A stretch of 24,780 bases of DNA from an uncultured Treponema sp. (lineage in GTDB: Bacteria; Spirochaetota; Spirochaetia; Treponematales; Treponemataceae): positions 1-24,780 of the forward strand of contig CAJPOF010000033.1 in the NCBI GenBank assembly GCA_905372235.1, read 5' to 3'. A model generated the notes under the pieces. The model saw nothing but the letters and a program-made list of their open reading frames with translations. It had not been told where the DNA came from and made no database searches. The position numbers and the translations under genes were made by a program. Positions 7,051 to 15,208 of this stretch are shown one piece after another; positions within the stretch are counted from its first letter, which is position 1, and each line of letters starts with the position of its first letter.

Positions 7051-7123
7051 GACGGCCATATTAATGCATTGTAAAACCGATAATCGGTCTTATGTCCGTC
7101 CCAAGTTTGCTGAACGCAAACTT
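7051..7123. repeat. Repeat unit E
   Basis: The outer stem is GACGGCCAT (7051-7059) with ATGTCCGTC (7092-7100), eight pairs and one mismatch. The core reads TGTAAAACCGATAATCGG, itself containing a short CCGAT/ATCGG dyad. The terminal hairpin is AAGTTTGC-tgaac-GCAAACTT (7103-7123), eight perfect pairs. Confidence 0.75.
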
Positions 7124-7225
7124 GTAAATCCCAATTTCACCGTCGCCCAACCGCCGCCCCTCCCCAGAAAATAAAATAATGCGTTAGTTGTACCCAAGGC
7201 ATTTTTGTGTTCTAAAAAAACTGCC

Positions 7226-7332
7226 TTCCCCTCCACCCGAAGCATGACGCTCCCTCCGTCCATAGTGATATGCTCCCTATGCCCGTAGGGAAATGTTCCC
7301 CTCGCCCGAAGCGTGATGTTCCCTCCGCCCGG
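7226..7332. repeat. Degenerate 23-bp tandem repeat, pyrimidine-rich
   Basis: Successive units start at 7226 (24 bp), 7250, 7273 and 7296 (23 bp each), and a partial fifth starts at 7319. A typical unit begins TTCCCCTCGCCCGAAGCGTG and ends ATG. The plus strand is strongly C/T-rich from here to about 7405. The units are imperfect, so this looks like an old array. It is distinct from the hairpin array upstream. The stretch 7124-7225 between the two arrays holds no feature I can name. Confidence 0.7.
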
Positions 7333-7413
7333 AAAGCCGCCTTTTTCCCGTGTTTTTCTGCTTCCCTCCTGACCCATTCTCCTTTCCTGCGCTCGTCTCC
7401 ACGTCCCAAAACA

Positions 7414-7443
7414 CTCGACCAATAATTTAGATATTTGTATAAT
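7414..7443 (+). promoter_or_regulatory. Promoter upstream of the RND transporter operon
   Basis: TCGACC (7415-7420), a 17-bp spacer and a perfect TATAAT (7438-7443) form a good housekeeping promoter. Transcription would begin near 7450, giving a leader of about 100 bases before the RND gene. It starts just after the repeat region, so the repeats would not be part of this transcript. Confidence 0.55.
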
Positions 7444-7554
7444 ATTTACATTCCTTATGCGGCATCTTGCACCTTTAATGTCATGAGGAATTAAATTCTT
7501 CCGGTTCATGAAAGTCTCATCCAATGCACGGAAGGATGTTTTTTGGGAGGCATG

Positions 7555-9942
7555 ATGAAGGTTACTAAGATTAACGATTGGTTCGAGAAGGCGGGGCGTT
7601 TTGAGGTGAAGCACCGCTGGGGATTTATCATAGGTCTGATTGTTTTTACGATTCTGTGCTGTCTTGGGCTTGCAAAACTCAGGTTCAACAATGGCGAGGC
7701 TGACTGGTTCGACGACTGGGACACCGTAAAGAAGAATCAGGATCATTTCGAGGAGATGTTTGGAAGTACTGACTCTCTTATGTGCCACATAACTGCAAGC
7801 GAAGGCACGGATGTGTTCGATCCGGAGATTCTTAGCATGATAAGGGATCTTGGCGACGACCTTCTTATGAACGTTCCCTACGCAGATACGGTAACTTCGC
7901 TTACAAGTCTTTCCATGCCGATAGGAACATCCGACGGCTTTGACATTCTTGATCCCTTCGGAGACGGAATCCCTACAGACCCTGAAGAAATCGAAATGAA
8001 GAAGAATCAGATTCTAAGCAGGGAGTCCCTTGTGGATATTCTTGTGAGCAAAGACTGCAAGGAAACTTGGCTTATTCTGAACCTTGAGCATTACACAGAA
8101 ACCCTTTCTGAAGTCCAAAAGAAGATAGCCGTTCCCGCCATGGAAATATTCAATCTGGAAAAATATAAGTCCGACAAATGGACGATTAGGCCGGCAGGTT
8201 TGTCTTACACCGAATACGAGGAAGACATCGCCGCTATGGAGCAGTGCTTCACAAGGATAGCGATAGGTTTTATCGTTATGGTTCTTTGCCTTGTGTTTTT
8301 CATACGTTCTTTGCGTGGGGTGATTGTTCCTACCATATCCACAGTATTTGCCATCTGTTCGACTCTTGGCGGTTCTGCGTGGCTTGGCATAGACGCGAAC
8401 ACTATAATGCTCGTCGTCCCTGTGCTTTTGGCTATGGCTCTTGCGGTAGGATATGCGGTGCATTACGTGAACAGTTTCCGCTTGCATTTCAGGAGCACCG
8501 GAAAACGAAAGGAGTCGGTGATTCTTGGCGTTCGTGATTCTGGCTGGGCGTTGCTGTTTACTGTCGTCACCACGATGGGCGGAATGCTTTCTTTCTTTTC
8601 AGGCGGAATAAAGACAATGCGATGGGTAGGCGGAATCACTGCCGTCGCCGTGTTCATGGTGTTTGTTTACACCATGATACTTCTTCCTTGCTTCTACAGT
8701 TTCGGAAAGGACAAAACGCCCGACCCTAAATACGTGAAATCCGCAGGCTCTACAAAAGCCGACTTCGGTATAGAGAGGATGGGAAAAGCTATCCTGAACA
8801 AAAAATGGATAACGGTTGCATCCGGCGTTGTCGTGCTTATTGTCAGCATCCCCGGTCTTGTGAAGATAAAGGTGAACATGAACTATAACGACATGATGGG
8901 AGAAAAGATTCCTTACGTAAAACGCCTGATGGAAATATGCAATTCGGAATTGGGAAGTCAGTACAGTTACGACGTGCTTATCGAATATTCCGACGAGGAC
9001 AAGATAAAAGATCCGAAAGTCCTCAAGAACATGGATATACTTTCGGAAAGGATCGGAACATTGAGCATGACGAAAGTTACCCACGGAAAGCCGAGAATCT
9101 CTTCTGTCACAAAAATAGTCAAGGAAATGAACAGGGCGTTGAACGAAGACAGGGAGGACATGTATGTGATTCCTGACGATGAAAGCCAGTCAGGTCAGAT
9201 TCTTGGACTTTATGAGGTTATGGGCGGAAAAGATTTGTATCAGTATGTTACTCAGGATTTCAAGGCGGCGTTCATCCATGTGGAACTTACAGGCTACGAT
9301 GCGGAAGAATGTCTTGAAAACCTAAACCAAGTGGAGGTTTGGATAAAGGAGCTTTTCCCCGGCACGGAAACGTCGGGCGTTGTGGGCGAGGCGATGCAGT
9401 ATGCTTCAATGAACGGTAAACTTGTCCGTGGTTCGATAAAATCCATAGGGACTTCGTTTATCGTCATATTCTTCCTTCTTTCACTTGCGTTCATGTCATT
9501 CAGGACAGGATTCATCGGAATGATTCCCAACGTTTCTCCCGTGCTTCTTTGCGGCGCGATAATGGGTTATTCTGGCATAAATCTTGACATGATTACCGCT
9601 ATGATAATGCCTATGGTTTTGGGAATAGCCGTAGACGACACCATCCATTTTACGAACCACATAAAATATCATTTTGAACTTACCGGAAACTACAGGGCTG
9701 CCGTCCTTGGGGCGTACAGGGAAATAGGAAAATCCATGATAATGACCACGCTGATTTTGTGCATGATGTTCATGATTTTCCTTTCAAGTTCGATGACAGC
9801 TCTTGTGCGTATTGGCTATCTTTCGATAGTTGGACTTGCCAGCGCGCTTGTGGCTGACTACACTTTGACTCCCGTCCTGATGTACATCTCCCGGCCGTTC
9901 GGAAAAGAAACGAACAGTTCGTTGGATAAGACGAACGAATAG
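7555..9942 (+). CDS. RND/MMPL-family inner-membrane transporter
   Basis: A 795-residue polytopic membrane protein with the duplicated RND layout. The first transmembrane segment is near residues 15-35, a large periplasmic loop follows, and a cluster of segments lies at about 230-390. The second half repeats this, with a segment near 420, a second periplasmic loop and a final cluster from about 625 to 785. The fourth-segment-like motif MALAVGYAVHYVN and its counterpart MVLGIAVDDTIHFTNHI carry the conserved acidic/His positions; the second keeps Asp-Asp as in proton-driven RND pumps. GGGAGG at 7545-7550 is best spaced for the ATG at 7555; 7552 is possible. The protein is shorter than drug-efflux RND pumps and resembles the lipid-handling MMPL/HpnN-like branch. 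The LolA-like and barrel genes downstream suggest export of a hydrophobic compound. Confidence 0.85.
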   Translation: MKVTKINDWFEKAGRFEVKHRWGFIIGLIVFTILCCLGLAKLRFNNGEADWFDDWDTVKKNQDHFEEMFGSTDSLMCHITASEGTDVFDPEILSMIRDLGDDLLMNVPYADTVTSLTSLSMPIGTSDGFDILDPFGDGIPTDPEEIEMKKNQILSRESLVDILVSKDCKETWLILNLEHYTETLSEVQKKIAVPAMEIFNLEKYKSDKWTIRPAGLSYTEYEEDIAAMEQCFTRIAIGFIVMVLCLVFFIRSLRGVIVPTISTVFAICSTLGGSAWLGIDANTIMLVVPVLLAMALAVGYAVHYVNSFRLHFRSTGKRKESVILGVRDSGWALLFTVVTTMGGMLSFFSGGIKTMRWVGGITAVAVFMVFVYTMILLPCFYSFGKDKTPDPKYVKSAGSTKADFGIERMGKAILNKKWITVASGVVVLIVSIPGLVKIKVNMNYNDMMGEKIPYVKRLMEICNSELGSQYSYDVLIEYSDEDKIKDPKVLKNMDILSERIGTLSMTKVTHGKPRISSVTKIVKEMNRALNEDREDMYVIPDDESQSGQILGLYEVMGGKDLYQYVTQDFKAAFIHVELTGYDAEECLENLNQVEVWIKELFPGTETSGVVGEAMQYASMNGKLVRGSIKSIGTSFIVIFFLLSLAFMSFRTGFIGMIPNVSPVLLCGAIMGYSGINLDMITAMIMPMVLGIAVDDTIHFTNHIKYHFELTGNYRAAVLGAYREIGKSMIMTTLILCMMFMIFLSSSMTALVRIGYLSIVGLASALVADYTLTPVLMYISRPFGKETNSSLDKTNE

Positions 9943-10013
9943 GAATCATGGTGAATAAACAGTATTTTTTCGCATTCTGAAATAATTCGGATTTGCGCAT
10001 GAAGGAGTTTTGT

Positions 10014-10802
10014 ATGAAAAGATTTATTATTTTTGTTGCATCTTTGTCGCTATGTTCGGCTTTGATTGCACAATCTCTTACCGGCTATGATGTCATGAAG
10101 AGGGCGGATGAAAAACCTTCTCCAAAGACAACTTCTTTCACGGCGACAATGACGTTGACCGACAGGAAAGGGCAGGTAAGAATCCGGGAAATTATCGAAA
10201 GATCCAAGGATTACGGAAATCTTTCAAAGTCGGTGATTGTTTTCACTTCGCCGAAGGATGTTTCGGGCGTAGGATATCTTATGTTCGATTATGATGAAAA
10301 AAGCGACGGAACAAAGCCGGATTCCGACAGATGGCTTTATATGCCTGCGATGAAGAAGACCAGAAGGATAAGCGGCTCTGATTCGGGCGGAGATTTCATG
10401 GGAACGGACTTCACCTACGACGATTTGGGAGAGCGCGGACTTTCAAAGGACACCTACACTCTTCTCGGTGAGGAAAATCTTGACGGCGAGGACTGCTACA
10501 AAGTCGAATGCAAGTCAAAAGATTCCAAAGAAAAGGATCAAAGAAAAATCTGCTGGGTCACAAAAGACAACTATCTGATGTTGAAGGCCGAATTCTACGA
10601 CAGGCAGGACATGCTCCACAGGGTTCTTACAATTTCGGACTATAAGAAAAAAGACGGCTATTGGGTGTCGGGTAAGATGCTTATGAAGAATGTCCAGACC
10701 GCCCATTCCACTTTGCTTGAAATGAAAAACACAGAATACGATAAGCCAATGGACGACAGCCCATTCACTGTGGCTTCGCTTGAGAACGGACGAATACGCT
10801 GA
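10014..10802 (+). CDS. Periplasmic LolA-like (outer-membrane lipoprotein-sorting type) protein
   Basis: A 262-residue secreted protein with a clear signal peptide (KRFIIFVASLSLCSALIAQ), predicted to be cut near residue 20. The mature part has the LolA-like beta-sheet pattern: SFTATMTLTDRKGQVR, then the SDRWLYMPAMKKTRRISG block near 105-125, GTDFTYDDL, and a C-terminal DYKKKDGYW..GK region. This class (annotated as outer membrane lipoprotein-sorting protein) is commonly found beside MMPL/RND genes. AAGGAG lies 6 bases before the ATG at 10014, preferred over a TTG at 9993. Its stop overlaps the next start (TGATG), implying translational coupling. The likely role is carrying a hydrophobic substrate across the periplasm, inferred from fold and context. 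Confidence 0.82.
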   Translation: MKRFIIFVASLSLCSALIAQSLTGYDVMKRADEKPSPKTTSFTATMTLTDRKGQVRIREIIERSKDYGNLSKSVIVFTSPKDVSGVGYLMFDYDEKSDGTKPDSDRWLYMPAMKKTRRISGSDSGGDFMGTDFTYDDLGERGLSKDTYTLLGEENLDGEDCYKVECKSKDSKEKDQRKICWVTKDNYLMLKAEFYDRQDMLHRVLTISDYKKKDGYWVSGKMLMKNVQTAHSTLLEMKNTEYDKPMDDSPFTVASLENGRIR

Positions 10803-12205
10803 TGAAAAAACTTGTGTCGCTTCTTGCCGCCCTTGCGTTGGGGACTTTTTCCTTTGCGGAGGCGGAGTTTTCAGGCGGTCTTTCAACAGTTTTGGGCATG
10901 GCGTTTCCGTACACAAAAAACGCATGGAACTTTGTGCAGGGCCTTACAACATTGGACGGAAAGGTTTCTTTTTGGCAGGGTTCGTCAAGGCTTTATGCGG
11001 ACGGCTCGCTTTCGTTCGATGCGCTTAGGGCTGCGTCCTCTGAAAAGAAATTGGATTTTGTAAGCGGAATCCATAGTTTTTCGGGAAAACTGAAGGAAGC
11101 CTATTTCGATTATGATGGCTCTTGGTGGGGACTTAGGGTAGGCCGCCAGCTTGAGACTTGGGGAGCTGCGGACAGTCTTTCTGTGACAAATGTTCTTTGT
11201 CCAAAGGATTTGACAAGCATTTCAGGGACTGACGTTTCTGAAAATTACATTGGGATAGATGCGGTAAAACTTAATTTTACGGCAGGATTTTTTTCGGCGA
11301 ACCTTTACTGGATTCCATTCTTTACACCTTCTCCTTTGCCGCTCGACAGCGGGAATGTGTTGAACAGGCTTTTGATGCCTAAGACTGTGGAACTTGGCTC
11401 TCCCTTGGGAAGTCTTCCTATAAATCCGTTTTCTAACGAAAACATAGAAATGCCGGAACTTAGCCTTAAAAGCGGCGAATATGCGATAAAGGCGGCGTTT
11501 TACACTAAGTTTGCGGATTTTTCTTTGTACGGATTCTACGGCTGGGAAGACAGCCCTTTAAGCCAGTATGAGGTTAAGGTTAAGACGGTTGACATGGGAG
11601 GCGGAGTCAAAAAGACTGTTCCGAACGCCATTTCGATGCATGGCTCGTATCGAAGAATGGCGATGGTCGGATTCGACACTTCGCTCCCTTTGGGAGATTT
11701 TGTGCTTCGTCTTGAAGGCGCATATTTCCCGGAAAGATATTTTGCCACAAGTCCCGACTATCAGATTAAGACGCAGATTGTCCACATATTGACGACAAAC
11801 TCTGTTTCGGGTTTGAAATACGACCTCTTCCAAAAACGGCATCAGTTGGTTTCTCTTCTTGGATTTGACTGGATAAAAGGCGACTGGGCGGTAACGGCGC
11901 AGTATTATGCCGACGTTTTGCTTGGAAATGCGGAAAATCTTGACAGGAATGTTTTTTCCCACAAGACATCGTTTAGCGCCTCGTACAGCATGCTTGGCGG
12001 AACGCTTAGCCTTTCGCTTTCCGGAATCGTGGCTCTTAACGACCTTGACTTGGTTGTCGAGACCAGCGCCAAATACAGCCTTACAGACCAGATAAAACTT
12101 ATGTTGGGCGCATATGTGTTCAGTCCTGGACCTAAAAGCGACGGAACTTACGGAAAGTACAAGGATATAAGCGGTCTTGTAATCAAGGGCGAGTTCAATT
12201 TCTAG
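10802..12205 (+). CDS. Outer-membrane beta-barrel, DUF1302-like
   Basis: A 467-residue secreted protein. The signal peptide (KKLVSLLAALALGTFSFAEA) is followed by amphipathic strands throughout and ends in IKGEFNF, a C-terminal Phe typical of BAM-inserted barrels. The block LRVGRQLETWGAADSLSV near residues 115-135, followed by a Pro/Asp-containing NVLCPKDL, resembles the G-R-Q...W-G signature of DUF1302 proteins. Its start overlaps the LolA-like stop by one base. In other bacteria DUF1302 proteins occur with RND and DUF1329/LolA-fold partners, so this is probably the outer-membrane part of the same system. Its stop shares a CTAG with the convergent pncB gene. Confidence 0.78.
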   Translation: MKKLVSLLAALALGTFSFAEAEFSGGLSTVLGMAFPYTKNAWNFVQGLTTLDGKVSFWQGSSRLYADGSLSFDALRAASSEKKLDFVSGIHSFSGKLKEAYFDYDGSWWGLRVGRQLETWGAADSLSVTNVLCPKDLTSISGTDVSENYIGIDAVKLNFTAGFFSANLYWIPFFTPSPLPLDSGNVLNRLLMPKTVELGSPLGSLPINPFSNENIEMPELSLKSGEYAIKAAFYTKFADFSLYGFYGWEDSPLSQYEVKVKTVDMGGGVKKTVPNAISMHGSYRRMAMVGFDTSLPLGDFVLRLEGAYFPERYFATSPDYQIKTQIVHILTTNSVSGLKYDLFQKRHQLVSLLGFDWIKGDWAVTAQYYADVLLGNAENLDRNVFSHKTSFSASYSMLGGTLSLSLSGIVALNDLDLVVETSAKYSLTDQIKLMLGAYVFSPGPKSDGTYGKYKDISGLVIKGEFNF

Positions 12206-13662
12206 GCTTTCTGCTCGATATTTTTCTTTATGAACTCTGCCTTCAGATTTTTCAAACCTTCTGTCAACGAAACCTTGTATATATGGGGATTAAGTATTCT
12301 CTTGTAGCTTTCGTCCAGCATGGAAAGTTGTTTTGTCATGTTTTCGCGTGCAATTCGTAATGTTTCCGGGTCGGAAAGGCGTTCTTCGGTTCTCTTTCCG
12401 TTTTTCAGGCGGAGTTTTAGAAGCGGCTCGACTTTCGATGCCGTGCATACAAATTGTCTGTAGTCTACCATCGGGTGATAGTAGCGTTGTTCCTTTCCGA
12501 TTTCGATTTTTTCTCCTTCAAGCGAAAGAATATCGGCAAGGAGCATTCCGTTCTCGTCGAAAAGCCGGTAGACATCTTTTATTCCGGGATTTGTTGTCTT
12601 TGCGGGATTGTCGCTGAATTTCATTGCCGGAAGCATTTTCCCGCTTTCCTTTTCGTGCCTGGATGCAAGTTTATACACTCCGGTGAACGAGGATTCCGTT
12701 CCGCCTGTTACCATGTGGGTTCCGACTCCCCAGCTGTCGATGGGTGCGCCGCCTGCCACCAAAGTTGATATTATTTCTTCTGTAAGTTCGTTTGATACCG
12801 ATATTTTTGCGTCCGGAAAGCCAGCCATGTCCAGTTCCTTTCTGACTTCCCTTGAAAGGTAGGATATGTCGCCCGAATCCAGCCGGACTCCAAAGTTCTG
12901 TCCTTTTTCTGAAATCTCTTTTCCTACGATTATGGCATTCTTTATTCCCGATTTCAGCGTGTCGTATGTGTCTATGAGGAACATGGAATTTGCCGGATAG
13001 ATTTTTGCGTATTCCCTGAACGCCTCAAGTTCCGAGGAATGGCTCATTATCCATGAATGAGCCATGGTTCCCATCGCTGGAATCCCATAAATTCTTGCGG
13101 CAAGAGAATTTGAAGTTCCGACCGCGCCTCCTATGTAAGAAGCCCTGGTCGCGCTCATCGCTCCGTCTGGTCCTTGCGCCCGCCTAAGTCCGAATTCCAT
13201 TATCGGAGCTCCTTTGGAGGCGAGGTATACTCTGGCGGTTTTTGTGGCGATAAGGCTCTGGAAATTTATGATGTTCAGCACAAGCCCTTCGAGTATTTGG
13301 GCTTCTATCAGGTTTGCGTGTATCCGTAAAAGCGGCTCCTGTGGAAAAATCACAGTTCCTTCGTCCATTATGAAAATGTCGCCCGTGAATTTCCACGTCC
13401 TAAGATAGTTAAGAAAGCCTTCCTCAAAAATCTTCTGATTCCTCAAGAATTCAATGTCTTCGTCGCTGAACGACAGTTCGGTTATCGCATCTAAAAGCGT
13501 CTGGTTTCCGGCAAGTATTGAAAAACCGCCGTTGAACGGATTCTTTCTGAAAAACATATCGAAAACGACAGGAAGATTCATGTCCTCTTTCCAATAGCCT
13601 TGTGCCATTGTAAGTTCATAGAAATCGGTGAATAAGGCGCTGGAAGAAAAATGATTCGTCAT
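12202..13662 (-). CDS. pncB: Nicotinate phosphoribosyltransferase
   Basis: This enzyme joins nicotinate to PRPP with ATP assistance, giving nicotinate mononucleotide for NAD salvage. The 486-residue protein starts with the family-typical LFTDFYELTMAQGYW. It shows EFGLRRAQGPDGAMSATRAS near residues 165-185, GTMAHSW with the presumed phosphorylated histidine His202, DTYDTLKSG, and VRLDSGD. The ATG at 13662 has AGAGG about 5 bases upstream; an in-frame TTG at 13710 would add 16 unrelated residues. It is convergent with the barrel gene to its left and shares one CTAG for both stops. Confidence 0.93.
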   Translation of the reverse strand: MTNHFSSSALFTDFYELTMAQGYWKEDMNLPVVFDMFFRKNPFNGGFSILAGNQTLLDAITELSFSDEDIEFLRNQKIFEEGFLNYLRTWKFTGDIFIMDEGTVIFPQEPLLRIHANLIEAQILEGLVLNIINFQSLIATKTARVYLASKGAPIMEFGLRRAQGPDGAMSATRASYIGGAVGTSNSLAARIYGIPAMGTMAHSWIMSHSSELEAFREYAKIYPANSMFLIDTYDTLKSGIKNAIIVGKEISEKGQNFGVRLDSGDISYLSREVRKELDMAGFPDAKISVSNELTEEIISTLVAGGAPIDSWGVGTHMVTGGTESSFTGVYKLASRHEKESGKMLPAMKFSDNPAKTTNPGIKDVYRLFDENGMLLADILSLEGEKIEIGKEQRYYHPMVDYRQFVCTASKVEPLLKLRLKNGKRTEERLSDPETLRIARENMTKQLSMLDESYKRILNPHIYKVSLTEGLKNLKAEFIKKNIEQKA

Positions 13663-13680
13663 AAAAACCTCTGATGATGT

Positions 13681-13710
13681 ATTATGGGAGTTCTCTGAGC
13701 CTGTTTCCAA
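13681..13710 (-). promoter_or_regulatory. Promoter of pncB
   Basis: On the minus strand, TTGGAA (13705-13710), an 18-bp spacer and CATAAT (13681-13686) fit a housekeeping promoter. Transcription would start near 13674, leaving a leader of about a dozen bases that contains the AGAGG ribosome-binding site. Confidence 0.5.
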
Positions 13711-13941
13711 CGTCTGTAATCCAGTCTGCGTTTCCCTTGTTGAGATATTCTATCGCTAAAAGAGGTTTTTGTCATTTTCATTATGACGCAGAAAAAAAAG
13801 TTCCTGATGACGATTCCGATTACGGTCAGCCGCGGTGAACGGCAGGGCTATTGCCGTGAGTGCAGCCTATTTTTTTACGGCAACGGTTATTTTTTTTGAG
13901 AATATAGATTCTCATGCGTAATCCCTTTCCAGTCCGTTCGT
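13711..13941. other. Divergent intergenic region between pncB and dapL
   Basis: No confident gene is present. TTGCCGT (13851-13857) and ACGGCAA (13877-13883) form a seven-pair inverted repeat with a 19-base loop, followed within a few bases by a run of eight T (13890-13897). An ATG at 13783 opens a 38-codon frame ending at 13899 (begins MTQKKKFLMTIP and contains CREC). It lacks a properly spaced ribosome-binding site, so I do not call it as a gene. Confidence 0.4.
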
Positions 13942-13969
13942 TTTCATTCCTTGAAAATTATGCTAATAT
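13942..13969 (+). promoter_or_regulatory. Extended -10 promoter of dapL
   Basis: TGC-TAATAT is an extended -10 (hexamer 13964-13969), with TTTCAT at 13942-13947 as a weak -35 at 16 bp. Transcription is expected near 13976, only about three bases before the ATG at 13979. No Shine-Dalgarno is present, so a leaderless or near-leaderless mRNA is likely. Confidence 0.5.
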
Positions 13970-13978
13970 CCGCTTATC

Positions 13979-15208
13979 ATGATTAAAAGAAACACTGGAT
14001 TTTCCAACCTGTCTATGGGATATCTTTTCCCCGAAGTGGCTCGTCGAAGACGAGAATATGCCGAAAAACATCCCGAGGCAAAAATCATAAGCCTCAGCAT
14101 CGGAAACACGACCGAACCTCTGCCCGAATGCATCGCAAAGGCGATGGCGGACTATTCTATGGGATTAGCGACATCGGAAGGCTACTCAGGATACGGCGAC
14201 GAGCAGGGAAATCCTGTTCTTAGAGCAAAGATAGCCGATGTCTGGTACAAGAATCTTGCCGAACCCGATGAGGTTTTCATATCTGACGGAGCAAAATGTG
14301 ACATCGCCCGAATCCAGACTCTTTTTGGAAGTAAGGTTAATGTCGCTGTCCAAGATCCGGCATATCCTGTTTATGTGGACGGTTCTGTGATTGTGGGTGC
14401 TGCGGGAGTTCCGGGAAAAAACGGTTACAAAGGAATTACATACATGCCATGCACGCCGGAAAATAATTTTTTCCCGGAACTGTCGAAAATAAAGAAAAAC
14501 AGCCTTATATATTTCTGCTCTCCGAACAATCCTACGGGGGCGTGTGCCACAAAAGAAGACCTCAAGCGCCTTGTTGATTTTGCAAACTCTAACGGCTGCG
14601 TCATAATCTACGATGCGGCATACAGAGAGTTCATCAGAAATCCTGAACTTCCAAAGTCGATATTCGAAATCGAAGAAAGCCGCTCGTGCGCAATCGAGAT
14701 AAACTCTTTTTCCAAGCCCGCAGGATTTACAGGAGTCAGACTCGGCTGGTCTATCGTCCCAAAGGAACTGAAATTTTCGGACGGAACAAGCGTGAACAAG
14801 GATTGGAACAGAGTCATGACCACGCTTTTCAACGGAGCTTCAAACGTGGCTCAGGCAGGAGGGATCGCCGCCCTTGAACCGGAAGGTCTTATTGCGATGA
14901 AAAATGTCATCGACACATATCTTGAGAACGCAAGGATGATAGAAAAGGCTTTGTCGTCTGAAAATTTCAAGAAAATCGGAACGGAAATATATTACACGGG
15001 AAACAGCCCTTATGTTTGGGTGAAATTTCCCGGAAGAAAAAGCTGGGACGTTTTCGATGAGCTTTTAGAAAGATGCCGGATAGTAACAACTCCCGGCTCG
15101 GGCTTTGGTCCAAGCGGAGAATCTTTCATCCGTTTCAGTGCTTTCGGGCATCCGCACGATGTAAAAGAGGCGGCAGAAAGGCTTTCAACTTTTTCTTTTC
15201 GAGCCTAG
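13979..15208 (+). CDS. dapL: LL-diaminopimelate aminotransferase
   Basis: A PLP-dependent class I/II aminotransferase of 409 residues that converts tetrahydrodipicolinate directly to LL-diaminopimelate, using glutamate as amino donor, for lysine and peptidoglycan synthesis. Family marks are the N-terminal GYLFPEVARRRREY, ISLSIGNTTEPLP, SEGYSGYGDEQGN, CSPNNPTG near residue 180, DAAYREFI, and the cofactor lysine in SFSKPAGFTGVRLGW (Lys246). DapL usually reads SFSKTAGFTGVRLGW, so the match is specific. The C-terminal GFGPSGE..IRFSAFG holds the substrate Arg. The stop is shared in CTAG with the convergent outer-membrane protein gene. Confidence 0.92.
   Translation: MIKRNTGFSNLSMGYLFPEVARRRREYAEKHPEAKIISLSIGNTTEPLPECIAKAMADYSMGLATSEGYSGYGDEQGNPVLRAKIADVWYKNLAEPDEVFISDGAKCDIARIQTLFGSKVNVAVQDPAYPVYVDGSVIVGAAGVPGKNGYKGITYMPCTPENNFFPELSKIKKNSLIYFCSPNNPTGACATKEDLKRLVDFANSNGCVIIYDAAYREFIRNPELPKSIFEIEESRSCAIEINSFSKPAGFTGVRLGWSIVPKELKFSDGTSVNKDWNRVMTTLFNGASNVAQAGGIAALEPEGLIAMKNVIDTYLENARMIEKALSSENFKKIGTEIYYTGNSPYVWVKFPGRKSWDVFDELLERCRIVTTPGSGFGPSGESFIRFSAFGHPHDVKEAAERLSTFSFRA

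Larger units (their letters stand above)
6551..7123. repeat. Higher-order array of composite hairpin repeats
   Basis: Five related units (A 6551-6633, B 6658-6733, C 6775-6862, D 6887-6962, E 7051-7123) each contain an outer stem enclosing roughly 30-35 bases, the linker CCGTCCC or a close form, and a terminal hairpin with unit-specific sequence. Two further hairpins (6751-6772, 7016-7041) sit after B and D. The order A-B-x-C-D-x-E shows a two-unit period: A to C and B to D are both 229 bases apart, and C to E is 267. The A-B and C-D halves share long identical stretches, for example GGTCATCTGGGTGGCGGACA. No protein-coding reading explains the structure. Confidence 0.85.

Noticed and set aside
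6551..7123. CRISPR array
   Set aside because: The units are palindromic composites with irregular spacing and related, not unique, intervals. There are no uniform 28-37 bp direct repeats with unique spacers, and no cas genes nearby.
7090..7788. Long open frame (232 codons) on the minus strand across the repeats and into the RND gene start
   Set aside because: It runs through repeat units, the RND promoter and the start of a clear gene on the other strand, and its translation follows the 23-bp repeat rather than a protein-like pattern.
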